Below, piece after piece: positions 48,001 through 59,639 of a stretch of DNA of 64,000 bases (position 1 is its first letter; each line of letters begins with the position of its first letter). Source of the DNA: Apostichopus japonicus. Taxonomy: Eukaryota; Echinodermata; Holothuroidea; Aspidochirotida; Stichopodidae. The position numbers were made by a program, and so were the translations under genes. The notes beneath the pieces were generated by a model. That model was not told where the DNA came from. It saw only the letters and a program-made list of their open reading frames with translations, and did not search any database. The stretch lies in assembly GCF_037975245.1 (NCBI RefSeq), contig NC_092563.1, positions 9,544,001-9,608,000 of the forward strand, read 5' to 3'.

Positions 48001-51000
48001 ATACAATGTTACTTTCATAACTTTACCTACAACAGAGTAACAACCTCTCGCATAACATTCTAGGGAGTCGATCAATGTAACTAATTTTGCAATGGTTTCT
48101 TAAGCTCCTTGGAGATTTATATTTCCTTGATTTTCCATTGCTTGTTAATTTACTTTATTATTTTCAGTGGTAACTACGTTGGACGGAAGCCGTACACCAC
48201 CGGAAATGAGTGTTCGCAATGCCCTCCTGGAAGTTTGTGCAAGAACAAACTTTGCTGTACGACTTGCTGGTTTATAAGCAAATTAAAATGAATATTTGGC
48301 AAAATTATAATACTTTGATACCTCATGCATGTGTGGATTTATTGTTCTCTCGATTCCGCATGGTGAGGAGGGAGAAACTAACGACGAGGATCGGCAGGGA
48401 TAAGAAATTAATTTTGCAAGACGCACCCGTTAGTGAATAAAATATATCTTAAAACATAATTGTGATAATTTAATATATAAGTTCTAATTTAGCCGTTATA
48501 TGTTATCCTTTAGTTTAAGAAGTTGCTTCGGTTGGCCATGTAACCATATACTTGCAGGATCGCAACTATTAGACCGCAAATTACAGTGCTTGCTAACTGA
48601 CGTGTAGGTGAGATGCCAATCTGACATGCTTTAACCTACTTTCATTTTGGTCTCAATTTCAAGACAATTTGAACTTGACAGGTTAGGTCTACGAGCAACA
48701 AACGTCTTCCAACGACTGTTATAACTGATATTGGAAGGGCGCCGCCACTCTAAACAATGTATTGTTCCACTAACTTACAAATTATTTGTACTGTTCATGG
48801 CATGTAGAGCATAGTTGTGACTGGACATGTCTTATGTCCTCTACAACGGCTGATGAATTGGACTGTCTTTGGCACTAGTTAATGACCATGGCCATTACTA
48901 TGTTAATTATATGAAGTGAACGTTTGGCAGAGAATTTCCTAACCCATGTGCCAGCCCTCGTTGTGGAATCTTCCTGCTTCACCAGCGAATTCCTAAAATA
49001 TAGATTAAATAATTATCAGTCAATCAAAAGTAACATGCACAAGTTCATGTATGAGTTACTGTTAATGCCTCATAATCTTGATTGGTTTCATGTTTTCTAG
49101 AACAAATGTTCAACATCAGCAAATATTTCACTTATCGGATTCAAGAAAAGACGCACATTTCTGTATTAGTTGGTTTTTATTTAACATGGATGACCTTGAA
49201 GTCCTTATTGTTAGAAACCTTATGCATTTAAAGGTAGCCTCTTCACAAATAATCATTCTGTTTTGTTCATTAACAACGAATTATACAATTTTGGTTCCCT
49301 GATTAAACTGCCTTTCCTTTAACCTTATCGTAACAGCTAACAGTCCCCAAGGAGAATCTGGCAGTCCCCAAGGAGAACCTGGCAGTCCCCAAGGAGAATC
49401 TGGCAGGCCCCAAGGAGAACCTGGCAGTCCCCAAGGAGAACCTGGCAGACCCCAAGGAGAAGCTGGCAGTCCCCAAGGAGAAGCTGGCAGTCCCCAAGGA
49501 GAACCTGGCAGTCCCCAAGGAGAAGCTGGCAGGCCCCAAGGAGAATCTGGCGGCGGTACTTATTTAACTTTTCGTCTATGTCGATGCATTAGCAAAATTC
49601 ATGCCTTTCAATCGGTTGTTAACACTTAAATGAAGAGTTTGATAACACATGGTCATCATGATATCACAAATTGAAATTGACTAGTATCATGAAAATATAA
49701 GCTAACCCAGTAACAACAATAGGCAAGGAATGTACGAAGACATGAGTCAAAAAGAAGTTAACAGATATACTGACTCTGGAGAGAATCGTCCATCTCGCCT
49801 CCGCCATTTTTCCCTCGCGGCAGCCACTACCCTAACCCTCATACCCCCACAAGTCTATATATATTTACCTTTCAGAAACATTTTTACTCGATATGGTTAA
49901 TACAGAAAATTGGCTTCTAAATACTTTTCTTATAAAGACATCCATTTAGCGCCTTTGAACAACTTTTGTTGATTTTGGCGCTATATAAATGTCTTCTGAT
50001 TGATTGATTGATTGATCCATTTCTTTCTCAGACTCCTGTCAACTTGAATGCCAAAATTGTGGAACTAAAACTTCCCAGTGCACTTGTAATTGCCAAAATG
50101 GATATTTTGGTACATTATGCGAGAGTAAGTTTGCTATAATTGTTGGTAAAGTGTTTTTTTTTTCAACTTTATTCGGCCTCACGACAATTTGTCATTTGAC
50201 TGTCGCAAGTACACACTGTCTGAAGTCATGGAAGTGTTGTTATTAATGTGCATGTATCATACTGTCTGAGGTTATGGAAGTGTTGTTAATAATTGTACAT
50301 GTATCATACTGTCTGGGTCATTGAAGTGTTGTTATTAATGTGTATGTATCATACTGTATGAGGTCATGGAAGTGTTGTTATTAGTGTGCATGTATCATAC
50401 TGTGTGAGGTCATGGAAGTGTTGTTAGTAATTGTGCATGTATCATACTGTCTGAGGGCATGGAAGTGTTGTTAGTAATTGTGCATGTATCATACTGTCTG
50501 AGGTCATGGAAGTGTCGTTAGCAATTGTGCATGTATCATACTGTCTGAGGTCATGGAAGTGTTGTTAATAATTGTACATGTATCATACTGTCTGAGGTCA
50601 TGGAAGTGTCGTTAGTAATTGTGTATGTATCATACTGTCTGAGGTCATGGAAGTGTTGTTAGTAATTGTACATGTATCATACTGTCTGAGGACATTGAAG
50701 TGTTGTTAATAATTTTACATGTATCATATCGCTGGGTCATTGAAGTGTTGTTATTAATGTGCAAGTATCATACTGTCTGAGGGCATGGAAGTGTTATTTT
50801 TAATGTGCATGTATCATACTGTCTGAGGTTATGGAAGTGTTGTTAGTAATTGTACATGTATCATACTGTGTGAGGTCATAGAAGTGTTGTTATTAATGTG
50901 CATGTATCATACTGTCTGAGGTCATTGAAGTGTTGTTATTAATGTGCATGTATCATACTGTCTGAAGTCATGGAAGTGTTGTTAGTAACTGTACATGTAT

Positions 51001-53125
51001 CATACTGTCTGAGGTCATGGAAGTGTTGTTAGTAATTGTACATGTTTCATACTGTCTGAGGTCATGGAAGTGTTGTTAGTAATTGTACATGTATCATACT
51101 GTCTGAGGTCATGGAAGTGTTGTTAGTAATTGTACATGTATCATACTGTCTGAGGTCATGGAAGTGTTGTTAGTAATTGTATATGTATCATACTGTCTGA
51201 GGTCATGGAAGTGTTGTTCGTAATTGTACATGTATCATACTGTCTGAGGTCATGGAAGTGTTGTTTTTAATGTGCATGTATCATACTGTCTGAGGTCATG
51301 GAAGTGTTGTTAGTAATTGTACATGTAACATACTGTCTGAGGTCATGGAAGTGTTGTTTGTAATGTGCATGTATCATACTGTCTGAGGTCATGGAAGTGT
51401 TGTTATTAATGTGCATGTATCGTATTGTCTGAGGTCATGGAAGTGTTGTTAGTTATGTGCATGTATCATACTGTGAGGTCATGGAAGTGTTGTTAGTAAT
51501 GTGAATGTCGTTGTATTACAAACAACGTTTACTTCAAAACATGTCATTAAAATTTGTTAACAATTTTTAAAACAAGATCTTATGAATATGTACTATTTTA
51601 CAGATTACTGCGAGGATACAGACAGTTATTGTGGCAATAAATGGCCAGATATGTTTTGCGGACACTTCGATTTTGTTAATAATAATTGTCCCAAGATGTG
51701 TGGAGATTGCGGTAAGTCAAAACGAATATATTCAAATATTCAGTGTTCAAATTAAGACTAAATGTATGCATATCAATAACGTAAATGAGTACGCAACTGC
51801 TCGTGTATTTTATGACATTTTTTTTCTAATAGCACCACCGAACGTCCTTGTCGTAACCAGTACGGGACCAGAAAACCTGACAAATATGAAGAACTATTCC
51901 ATTGATTAAATTTCTTGGTCACAGGCTAATAGTTTAGTTATTTCCTTGAAGGGTATCCGATATTATGATAAGATGCGGCTCCTAAATCTCACACTATAGA
52001 CATAAAAAGTTTGTAATCCACAATACCCTTACCCCTTTTCGAACCAAAAAGTTGAGGTACATAGGCTTATAACGTTTTGCTTGAATATGATGCTTAGCAT
52101 CAGTGTTCACAACTAATGACACTATATTTATAGTGGTCGAACTCCCATTAAGTATAGATCTGCTCTTGATTGCCAGTGGAGAGTATAAGATTATCAGTAA
52201 TTCCTATAATTCTTTCGAAAGTCGTCAATTACAAATACAAACAATTAACCTTAGTCAGTTTATACTTATTTTCGAGTCCCTATACTGCTAGCAAGCTGCC
52301 CTGAACATTATTGCATTAAACTAAGAGACATTTTTTTTCGGGGGAAACCAAATATCCTGTCACATCTCTTCGTACAATATATGCCAGGATATTTCGTCCG
52401 GCCGAACTTTATATACTTTGAGAGGGGGGGGGGGGGGACGCATGAAGTTGGGGTATTTTGTTCGGCCCGCAAGAATGTCCCGGTATAACGGGAGACGGAA
52501 TATACTGCTACTACGGCCTTAGGATTCACAAATGAGTTGGTTAGAATCATGATTGAGTAAGGCAAAATGTTTCGCCTAACAGATCAAGCACTGTTCGTGA
52601 CTGGTGGCAAACCTTGCAGTGAAATGACGACCATGGCCCATGACCTAGTATATGTTAGTGTGTCAAGTTTTTCACTGTTCACTACACTTTCAATTATGTG
52701 TACATTCATTTGCCTTTGTTGTTTATTCCAATTTCATTTAATATAGTCTGTCCAAAGTATCTATTTCTAGATCTAGCTTTAGGAATCACAAAATGATTTC
52801 AAGTTGGTAAGCATCATGTTTGATCTCTGGAGTAATGCAAATATGTCACCAAAACAGAACTAGCATTGTTCGATACAGGTGACAAACGCCAACAGTGGAA
52901 TTACGACCTTCCTTACCGGTGTCGAACAGCATGGACATACAATCAACGTCCATAGCCTAGTGGTTAGGGTGTCCGCATAAAAAGATTTCCCATCCGTTCA
53001 ACATATATAGTGTAAGATTTCTATTTTTAAAAGTTGAGCTGTATACAAAGCCTAATCAATTTGACATGATTTAATTTTTTTAAATTTTCTTTGCAGAGGA
53101 AGGACCGCGTCTAACCAACTGTTAG
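41870..53125 (+). CDS. CAP / heptad-repeat / EGF-like / ShK-like secreted protein, gene B
   Basis: Eight exons join in phase: 41870-42028, 46719-46973, 47563-47681, 48168-48256, 49337-49555, 50032-50124, 51604-51711, 53097-53125. They total 1071 nt, exactly 356 codons plus TAG. Residues 1-22 are a signal peptide. The CAP domain runs ~30-185, with HNSYR (36-40), IGQN, WHNEV, GHYTQ|VVWA (134-142) and AWLVACNYAP. Hinge cysteines (CSQCPPGSLCKNKLC) come next. Residues ~208-280 are ten heptads (SPQGEPG type), ~281-311 an EGF-like module and ~312-347 a six-cysteine ShK-like module, with a nine-residue tail. Exons 5-7 are all phase 1-1, so each can be added or skipped without breaking the frame. CAP plus ShK is a known secreted architecture in marine invertebrates; the target is unknown. 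The exon 4 donor (GCT|GTACGA) is weak, and reading through gives a 218-residue form ending at 48291. AATAAA at 53497 may be its poly(A) signal. Confidence 0.85.
42870..43290 (-). mobile_element. Penelope-like terminal repeat remnant with hammerhead-like motif
   Basis: The minus strand across 42919-42959 reads CCTTTGACGACGATCC, a loop, GGATCGAAACGTCAGG. A 5-bp stem II (GATCC/GGATC), GAAA, a palindromic ACGT stem III with GTC, and stem I CCT/AGG are present. The core starts TTGACGA, where the first core base should be C. The flank with CAGTAACAGAGAGGAC is typical of Penelope-like repeats. Confidence 0.5.
43314..43988. mobile_element. Possible solo LTR
   Basis: It begins TGTTACGTGACC and ends GGTTACATAACA, short imperfect inverted ends as in LTRs. 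A clean target duplication was not found. No coding signature. Confidence 0.3.
43989..46700. other. Gene B intron 1, no further gene recognised
   Basis: The sequence contains a C-run/(CA)n near 45150, a short TA tract at 46190-46208 and another at ~46538. No supported coding frame. Confidence 0.3.
46719..46973 (+). CDS. CAP gene B exon 2
   Basis: Acceptor CACTACAG|GTGTGG, donor CACACAG|GTAAAT; 255 nt, phase 0-0, as in gene C. It encodes VWDEGLAVQAQQWADNC, IGQNLFIQYPDS, WHNEVDYYDYY and CGHYTQ. Confidence 0.9.
47339..47398. repeat. 12-bp tandem repeat
   Basis: Five units of ACATGTTGTCAC in gene B intron 2. Confidence 0.85.
47563..47681 (+). CDS. CAP gene B exon 3
   Basis: Acceptor ACAATTTCAG|GTAGTA, donor CCAAG|GTAAAA; 119 nt, phase 0-2. 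It encodes VVWASTEKVGCGIKHC and AWLVACNYAP. Confidence 0.9.
48168..48291 (+). CDS. CAP gene B exon 4, with alternative end
   Basis: The acceptor is TATTTTCAG|TGG. The frame encodes GNYVGRKPYTTGNECSQ and then the hinge cysteine segment. Splicing at 48256 (phase 1) leads to the heptad exon. Without splicing, the frame continues CTTCWFISKLK to TGA at 48289-48291. AATAAA at 48436-48441 lies 145 bp beyond, so a short form is plausible. Confidence 0.75.
48436..48441 (+). terminator. Candidate poly(A) signal, short form of gene B
   Basis: AATAAA 145 bp after the alternative stop in exon 4. Confidence 0.4.
49337..49555 (+). CDS. CAP gene B exon 5, ten heptad repeats
   Basis: Ten 21-bp units encode (S/R)-P-Q-G-E-(P/S/A)-G. 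Acceptor CTTATCGTAACAG|CT and donor GGCG|GTACTT give phases 1-1. The frame is open and fits both neighbours. Gly spacing alternates 4 and 3, so this is not a strict collagen triplet. The likely role is a flexible linker between CAP and EGF-like modules. The minus-strand frame across it (FSLGTAR repeats) is a shadow. Confidence 0.75.
49960..50016 (+). repeat. LINE/SINE 3' tail with (TGAT)n
   Basis: GGCGCTATATAAATGTC followed by TGAT repeats is the usual end of CR1/L2-type LINEs and their SINEs. It ends only ~15 bp before the acceptor of the EGF exon. Confidence 0.55.
50032..50124 (+). CDS. CAP gene B exon 6, EGF-like module
   Basis: Acceptor TTTCTTTCTCAG|AC, donor GAGA|GTAAGT, phase 1-1. It encodes SCQLECQNCG, then QCTCNCQNGYFGTLCE, with the GYxGxxC close of EGF-like domains. 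It has seven cysteines rather than six, so one is unpaired or pairs outside the exon. Confidence 0.82.
50200..51510. repeat. ~46-bp minisatellite, about 28 copies
   Basis: The unit reads roughly GTCATGGAAGTGTTGTTAGT, then AATTGTACATGTATCATACT, then GTCTGAG. Variants differ mainly at TTATTAATGTGC versus TTAGTAATTGTAC. It fills the intron between the EGF-like and ShK-like exons of gene B. Confidence 0.95.
51604..51711 (+). CDS. CAP gene B exon 7, ShK-like module
   Basis: Acceptor TTTTACAG|AT, donor TGCG|GTAAGT, phase 1-1. Six cysteines are arranged C-x6-C, x8, C, then C-x3-C-x2-C (CEDTDSYC, MFCGHF, NCPKMCGDC), the ShK/ShKT pattern. In other animals this module occurs in secreted enzymes, CRISPs and channel-blocking peptides; nothing here shows which applies. 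Confidence 0.85.
52804..52978 (+). mobile_element. tRNA-derived SINE-like element, copy 2 (truncated)
   Basis: It matches 17550-17724, including GCATCATGTTTGATCTCT and CATAGCCTAGTGGTTAGGGT. It stops inside the tRNA-like part before box B. It lies in the last intron of gene B. Confidence 0.7.
53097..53125 (+). CDS. CAP gene B exon 8, C-terminus
   Basis: Acceptor TTTTCTTTGCAG|AG takes the phase-1 end of the ShK exon and reads EEGPRLTNC and TAG. Confidence 0.75.
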
Positions 53126-53496
53126 TTGTGTTTACTTTAACGTTGTGACGTATAACAGTGTGGAACACAAGCCCGGTAGTACCCAGACAGTAGCATCAGT
53201 ATAGCATTCAGCAATATCTTCTTTCTTCTTGGTGCGTGGGACAGTTCATTAATACAACATTTGGTTAGTTATTTCTTTTGTCTGAAACTGGTTAGTATCG
53301 GTATTGTATCGATATGGGTAACTGGTAATCAGTAATCTAATGATGAAAGTGGTCAGTGTATTCTAGGTAATTATATAATTCCACTGTGACGAAAGCGTGA
53401 GTTCAGTACATTGTTAATCATTTAAAACTAATCTATCATCGTAAAACACTGGTGTGAGAACCAAACCTTGTTTTTTCTCATTGCTGTAACTGAAAG

Positions 53497-53502
53497 AATA
53501 AA
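53497..53502 (+). terminator. Candidate poly(A) signal of gene B
   Basis: AATAAA 372 bp downstream of the stop codon. Confidence 0.4.
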
Positions 53503-53509
53503 AATGTAT

Positions 53510-56500
53510 GGTGTAATTTATCATTTAACTCAAGATAATACTAGTAATTATTCACACACGCATGTGAACAACCGTGGACCAGTTAGTTTTCCAAATCGAT
53601 TTGGCAGCTAATAAATTATTTAGCATTCCGTAAAATGATAACTTATTAACACATCTTTAACTTAACTTAACATCGGTTCCACTCTAATGTAAGAGACAGT
53701 ATTTTAGTTTCATTTTAAAAAATTTGCATAATTGTCATTCATAAAATTGGTAATCATTTGTGGTATTATACTCATTCTAATCGAAAATCTTCTTTTTACT
53801 TTGTTTTTTAAGTTTGCATTAAAATATTTACTGTAATACGGGTAGCTGTGCCTCCTTCTCTCTTTTTCCTGTATCTCCTTGATTTAGAAAAATCATTGTA
53901 TCAACAATACAGTTACACACACAATATATGAGGCGATCGTGTTGGTCGTGTGACGACTTATAGCACTTTTCGGGACCAACGGAATTTCGGCGACTTCAGT
54001 TCCCTAGGATCCGTCGCTCTTCTGAGCCGATGATCTGGAAGCCCCCCCCCCTCCCCTCAATGGTCATTGTTAACCTTACATAACCACTGTTTCCAAGGGT
54101 CTCAGCTAGACTGCCGCTCAAATAATTATGATGTAGTATGTCATATAAAGCATTAATTCATTAATGAATGTTGACGTCAGCTGGCATATAGTATACTCAC
54201 TTGTAAACAACGCCATCCCCAGTTCAGAGTTACATACAAAAAGTAGACTTAGTTCAGTCTGTTATCCTCTGCGGTGAATTTCAATGATATAAATGATTCC
54301 ACGGAACAGTGCGCAATACACTATTTTTTAACGTTAAATGATAGCTAAAGCTATGAAACCTGCAATTTACTTTGTGATTTGTGTGGAAAGTGAGCACAAT
54401 ATCATAACATATGGTTCCACGTACACATATAGGCCTAAATGGATGGAACTATTTCGTTGGCGGCGTTCCTGAAATATACAAGAATGAGAAAGAAGCTTTC
54501 ATATTTCCGGTTAGTTTTATACTCAGAAAACAGAGAAGAATCCTTCAATGCAGTCTGTTTATATAGTTGTATTACCATAATCCACCAATAAATGGATTAT
54601 AGGGTACCTGTAAGAAAACCATGATAATATGTTGCTTTAATTGCTTTAAAACCAACATTATACCTTATATACCAAAAACGATTGACATTATTTTCAAAGA
54701 TTTTAAAATCAAAATAAAATAGATATCGGCTAAGTAGTATTGAAATTGTGGATCCAACTTTTCTTCGGAAAATACCAATGCTTATTCAGTTACAACCCAA
54801 CATTAAATACGCCATTTGAGATTTCGTATCGCCAAACAGGAAGAATTGTTGGTAAAATGGTATCACGGATCGTTAACAAAATGGCTAAATACGAACAAGA
54901 CCCAACTAAGCCAGGTGTTGTCTACTAAGCCAGGAGACTGTAAAACATGTTTACAGTGGTTATATAGAGTAAAAAACGACATTGAACATTTCTCTGTGTT
55001 AATTCGTTATGTTCTACCAGCTTGGAATGTGACCTCGCTTTGATGATGTACGAAACGAAAGCAACAATTGATGTCGAATTTCTTCAAAATGATAAGGTCG
55101 AGGAATTTTTGTTCTTCCATTGCTAGGAATTAAAGCTACAAACTGTACGATCGAGAGAAAAATACAGGAAAAACATAACTACGGTGGTATAACACGAATA
55201 GAAGTAGTCACACACAGTGTGAACCATGTTCAACTCGGTCATTTCCAGCGGGTGAACATGAAAACTAAATCCACAGAAGAAGATTGAATACGTGTGACAC
55301 AATTTTGGGATGATATTTAGGTTATCAATGTTAAAATACGGACACTTATAGATGTTTTCCAAACGCATGAAATCGAAAGGGTCACAGGCAGGTTTACACA
55401 ATGGCGGCGATTAACTACGTCAGAGAAAATGTGCATATTCAACGGTACGTCACCAAATAACTCCCATTTCTACTGAATACGCATTACCCCGGAGACGATT
55501 GACACCACACGTTAATGCACTGCCAATGATATATGTTGACGTTTACATCATAACTATTGTGATTTATGCGAGAGGTGTGGCGGGGGTTGGAGGAGGGGAG
55601 AGTTATGAGGATGAAATGTTACACAAAAATGAAATACAGCACATTTTCCTTCCAAAGGAGGGTGGCTCAAACTGCTAGTAATTCGGTAACTGCATTCATG
55701 GTATAATTGAGAAGCATAATATAATCTTTGTCAGACACGACCCCAATCCATTTATTTAAACTTGAGTATTGCTATATGATGATACTTTTAAGAAAACAAG
55801 CCTATGAATGTATCAATTTACCAAAGCTTTATAGTGACAGAGAACACAACCCGCTCCTCTCCCCATCCCATGTTTTCCTTTCTAGTGACAGAGAACTTAA
55901 CCCCCTCCTCTCCCACCCCATGCTCTCCTCTTACTATATAACTTTCCCACTTATTCCAATTATTACCCCACACTGTCCTCATTGAGTAAAATTAAAAAAA
56001 AATAAACAACAAGATGGGTAAAAAATATACGTACAAGTACTCAGCAGAATTTACCGAGTCGCAAACCTTGTATGAAATTCATGCTTCAAATGAATACAAT
56101 ACCTCAACATTTATTGTATGGAATAACTACCAGCATGTACCAGTCAATACTCACAGCCACAGCAAATATTAAGTTACCTCTAGCTATATAGGACCTAACA
56201 ATAATAACACAGCAAACCTTAAATGCACACTCCCTAGCCAGGACGTAACACAACACGCCACTAACTATAGATTAGTTAGGTTACTGTAGTGCAAATTACC
56301 GATTGTGTACACTCGTTCACTAACTTAAGGGTGTAACTGTCATCAAACTCAAGGCTGTGAAAGGCCTAAATATTACAACCACGAGCCCCTAATTCGCATC
56401 TTTCATCAGCCCAGAGCCATAGTTAAATCTCTGCCTCTTTGTTTCTGTAATAATAAGACTTGTCCTATGGTGAAATAGGCTAGGATAGATTTGTTAGTAG

Positions 56501-58120
56501 TACAGTACTATAGGGTCTAACATTAAACGTACGTACGAGACTTAGTAAGGCTTAACTCACTAGATTACACTACATTGCAAGGTAAATAGTTGTACATTAA
56601 CTGTTAATGTCTGTTTCGAAATGAAAGTAATTTTCAAGTTCACTTTTAGAACAGTTCCTACGTGCGAACAAAATACGTCTTAAATTATTCTTAGTTGATG
56701 GCAAAAAGGGGAAAAACCATAAAAAAATATGGGCTAATACGGAAACCTTCCAGTTCCGAAAAAACGTACATTTTTAAGGCCCACTACCATCTTGCTTACA
56801 TTTGCTGTCTTTGCTGTCTGTGTTATAATTAATGTTCACGAGTAGTTTTCAAATTCACTTTTCCAACAGTTCCATGGTGTAAAAATTAATGAAATTTTCA
56901 TTAAATACGCCTTTATATATTCTTAGTTGGTGTTAAACAACACAAAGTAATGAAATATGGCCTAATATGGAAACCTTATAGTTCCGAAAATACGTATTTT
57001 TTCAATGCTCAACACACCATCTTGCTTTCATTCACGAAAATTTCCGATATGTTTCAGGCAACAATACATCTGTAAATGGACATTCTCGGCAGCATACTGA
57101 GCTGGCTACAGAAAACTTCCCAGCATTTCAATTGCACGGAAGTGTTTGGTTTATTTTCGCGCCATGTCGTGTCTTGTCTCTTCCGGTTTGCGCTGCGTTT
57201 CTTGAAAGTTACGTAATAACGGTCGATTTTCAGATTCCCAACTGGTAACTGTTACCTGGAAGGGTGGATCCAGCCTAGGATTTTCAAACAAAATGGAAGG
57301 TTTGTGGCCCAGGGGATTGCTTAAGCCCTATATCCCATTTATTGGGGAGGGAGTCCTCGGCCTTCCCCCTAAACAAAGGGTGCATTTTTAACGTAAAAGG
57401 CTGCATTAAGTGGTATATTTGGGATATAATTAGGTAATGTATAGTAATGTTTGTACGCAATGCCGTGTTTATAACTACTACACCACACGTGCCTAGTTAC
57501 TAAGACGAACAGAAATACCCCACTAACAACATGGTACACGTGTGCTGAATTGGACATTGGATCCGGTGAATCTAGTTAACTATATAATGCCTCGAATTAT
57601 CTTGGTTTCATTTAACACACGCTTAAGGGTACGAGAAATCACAAACGAAACAAATGTTTCTCGTCCACCACGGACCATGTATCCTGTATCATATTGATAT
57701 GTGATTGTTATATGTAACCCAATCTATATAGGTCTATTTTGCCATTATATAATAATAATGTAATTGATGGGCATCGCCATATTTGAAATATGCACGTTTT
57801 ATTACATACGATGTAGGTATAGATCGAATCAGGTTTGTCACATATCTTTCAATCTCAACATGCTTGAATTTTAAAGTGTCTTAACAAAATATTCACAGTT
57901 GATATATATTATTTGTTTTGTATAGAAACCAATCACATCATATTGACTAAACGTTTTCCGTGTAGGACCAATGGGACAGTATCGTAGGAACCAAAAGGAC
58001 AAGAGTGGCACGTACTCTTGAGGTCTTTATTACAAATATTCCCTCTCACATTTTTTTTTACACTGTCGGACAAAACTATCAGACAAAATACAAAGTGAAC
58101 GTTAGCTAAGTAAAAAAATA
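53510..58120. other. Intergenic region between genes B and C, left part
   Basis: No supported gene. An imperfect ~200-bp direct repeat occupies 56625-57040 (shared words TTCTTAGTTG, GGAAACCTT, AGTTCCGAAAA and CACCATCTTGCTT-like). The part at 54418-54560 is duplicated at ~59728-59880. Confidence 0.4.
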
Positions 58121-58128
58121 TATATATA

Positions 58129-58495
58129 CAAGGGCGTAGGAACCGGGGGGGCTGGGGGGCGCCAGCCCCCACAGTGAAAAATGTGGAGGGGCGGAAGTAT
58201 CATTCCGCCCCCCCGCTTCGCAAGTCAGAAAACCCCTTTTTCATTTCCAAATGAGAAAAAAAATCTCATTTGGAGCACCAAATTGCATCTAAGGCCTGGT
58301 GAAAATACAAAATTAAGTTTACAAATTGGAGTGGGTGTTGAAGTGTGCTATATTGCACCAAATTGCATCTGAGGCTACCTGGAAATGCAAAAAATTCCAA
58401 AGGGGAGGGGGACACCCCCTCCCCTTAGACCCCTCCCCCAGGCCGGCCATCAGTCTTCAGCCCCCCCCACTCAAAAGTACCTTCCTACGCCACTG
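58129..58495. mobile_element. hAT-type non-autonomous element in a TA tract
   Basis: Termini CAAGGGCGTAGGAA and TTCCTACGCCACTG are inverted. Both flanks read TATATATA, compatible with an 8-bp duplication, although the site is itself a TA repeat. The body has G and C runs and no transposase. Confidence 0.7.
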
Positions 58496-58979
58496 TATAT
58501 ATATATATCTTTATATTTGGCTGAAGAAATGCAGTCATGTAATGGGTGAGGATGAGGGAGACGTGAGTGGACAGCTACCAGAAAAGTGTATGACCTTTTC
58601 AGGCTCAATTAAGTAGCATATCTCTTTATTTGTATTCGTTATTAATTGTTATTCTTTTCAGAAAACTTGGTACTATATAGAGCACAATTGTTATGTTTAA
58701 CCTCTGCAGGTATAATATATAACGAGTAAAACATAATATAAACTGTTTTACTTATATTATCAACCGTATTGACCTAATGAGCTTATGCATGAACATTTAA
58801 ATGTGATACATGCGTGGAATAGAACGAACCATGAAATAAAATATTTAGTGAGACAACCATGCATTTATGCCAAACTGAAAAGCCAGGTCGGAGTTTCTAA
58901 TACGCATGAGCGTGATTTCCGTTTGTCCAGCTTGAATAATTTTGTGGATACAACACACGCTCAGTACACACTGTACAGT

Positions 58980-59389
58980 AAAGGCCCGGTCACACTACAG
59001 CGATATTTTATCGGAATACGGTCCGATTTTTCCGATTTTAGGCCGAAGAGTGAGGTTTTTGGTAGTGAATGTAATGAATGCAGTGGAGTATTCGAATACC
59101 TACTCCAAATCTGAGGGGTTCTGGAACGGACTACATTCTGAAGTGACGTCACATCGAAAAACGATGAAAATCGGAAGAGAAATCGGATAGCTATCCGATA
59201 AAAGGAAACGGAGTCAATATCAAAAGTTAGGAGAGGGCTATTCCACATCGGAATGGCTCAACATATAGCAAATCAGGTACTTTATCACTGTGGCTAGAAG
59301 ACCCGAACGAAAAACTGGCTGTTTCGATTCCTCCGGGAAAATCGGATAGAATTCCGATAAAAAATCGGTATAGTGTGACCGGGCCTTAA
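58980..59389. mobile_element. MITE with AAGGCCCGGTCACACT ends
   Basis: The left AAGGCCCGGTCACACTA is matched inverted by TAGTGTGACCGGGCCTT at the right end. The interior has repeated AAAATCGGA/TCCGAT words near both ends. No coding. The superfamily is not resolved. Confidence 0.75.
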
Positions 59390-59639
59390 TGTAGCTCATA
59401 TGTCAGGCGACGTCAGTTGGTTACTGCTTTGCACACCTTAATTCCTAAGTTTATCATAAATGGGCCCATAACTAAATGCCATCCTTGCCGCATACAACTA
59501 TATATATCAGAATTATTGATTAAAAATGTTAAACCCTTGTCTATTGCCAGCTATAGTTAACGAAATTTGATCTTAATTATTCATACGATATAAAGAAGAT
59601 TCCAATGCATTCGTGTATAGTTGTTTGTGTATACCATAC

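Noticed and set aside
49303-49539. Minus-strand frame with FSLGTAR repeats
   Set aside because: It is the antisense shadow of the heptad exon. The plus frame fits splice sites and phases on both sides.
50200-51510. CRISPR-like array
   Set aside because: The whole 46-bp unit is repeated with no unique spacers, and the context is a eukaryotic intron.
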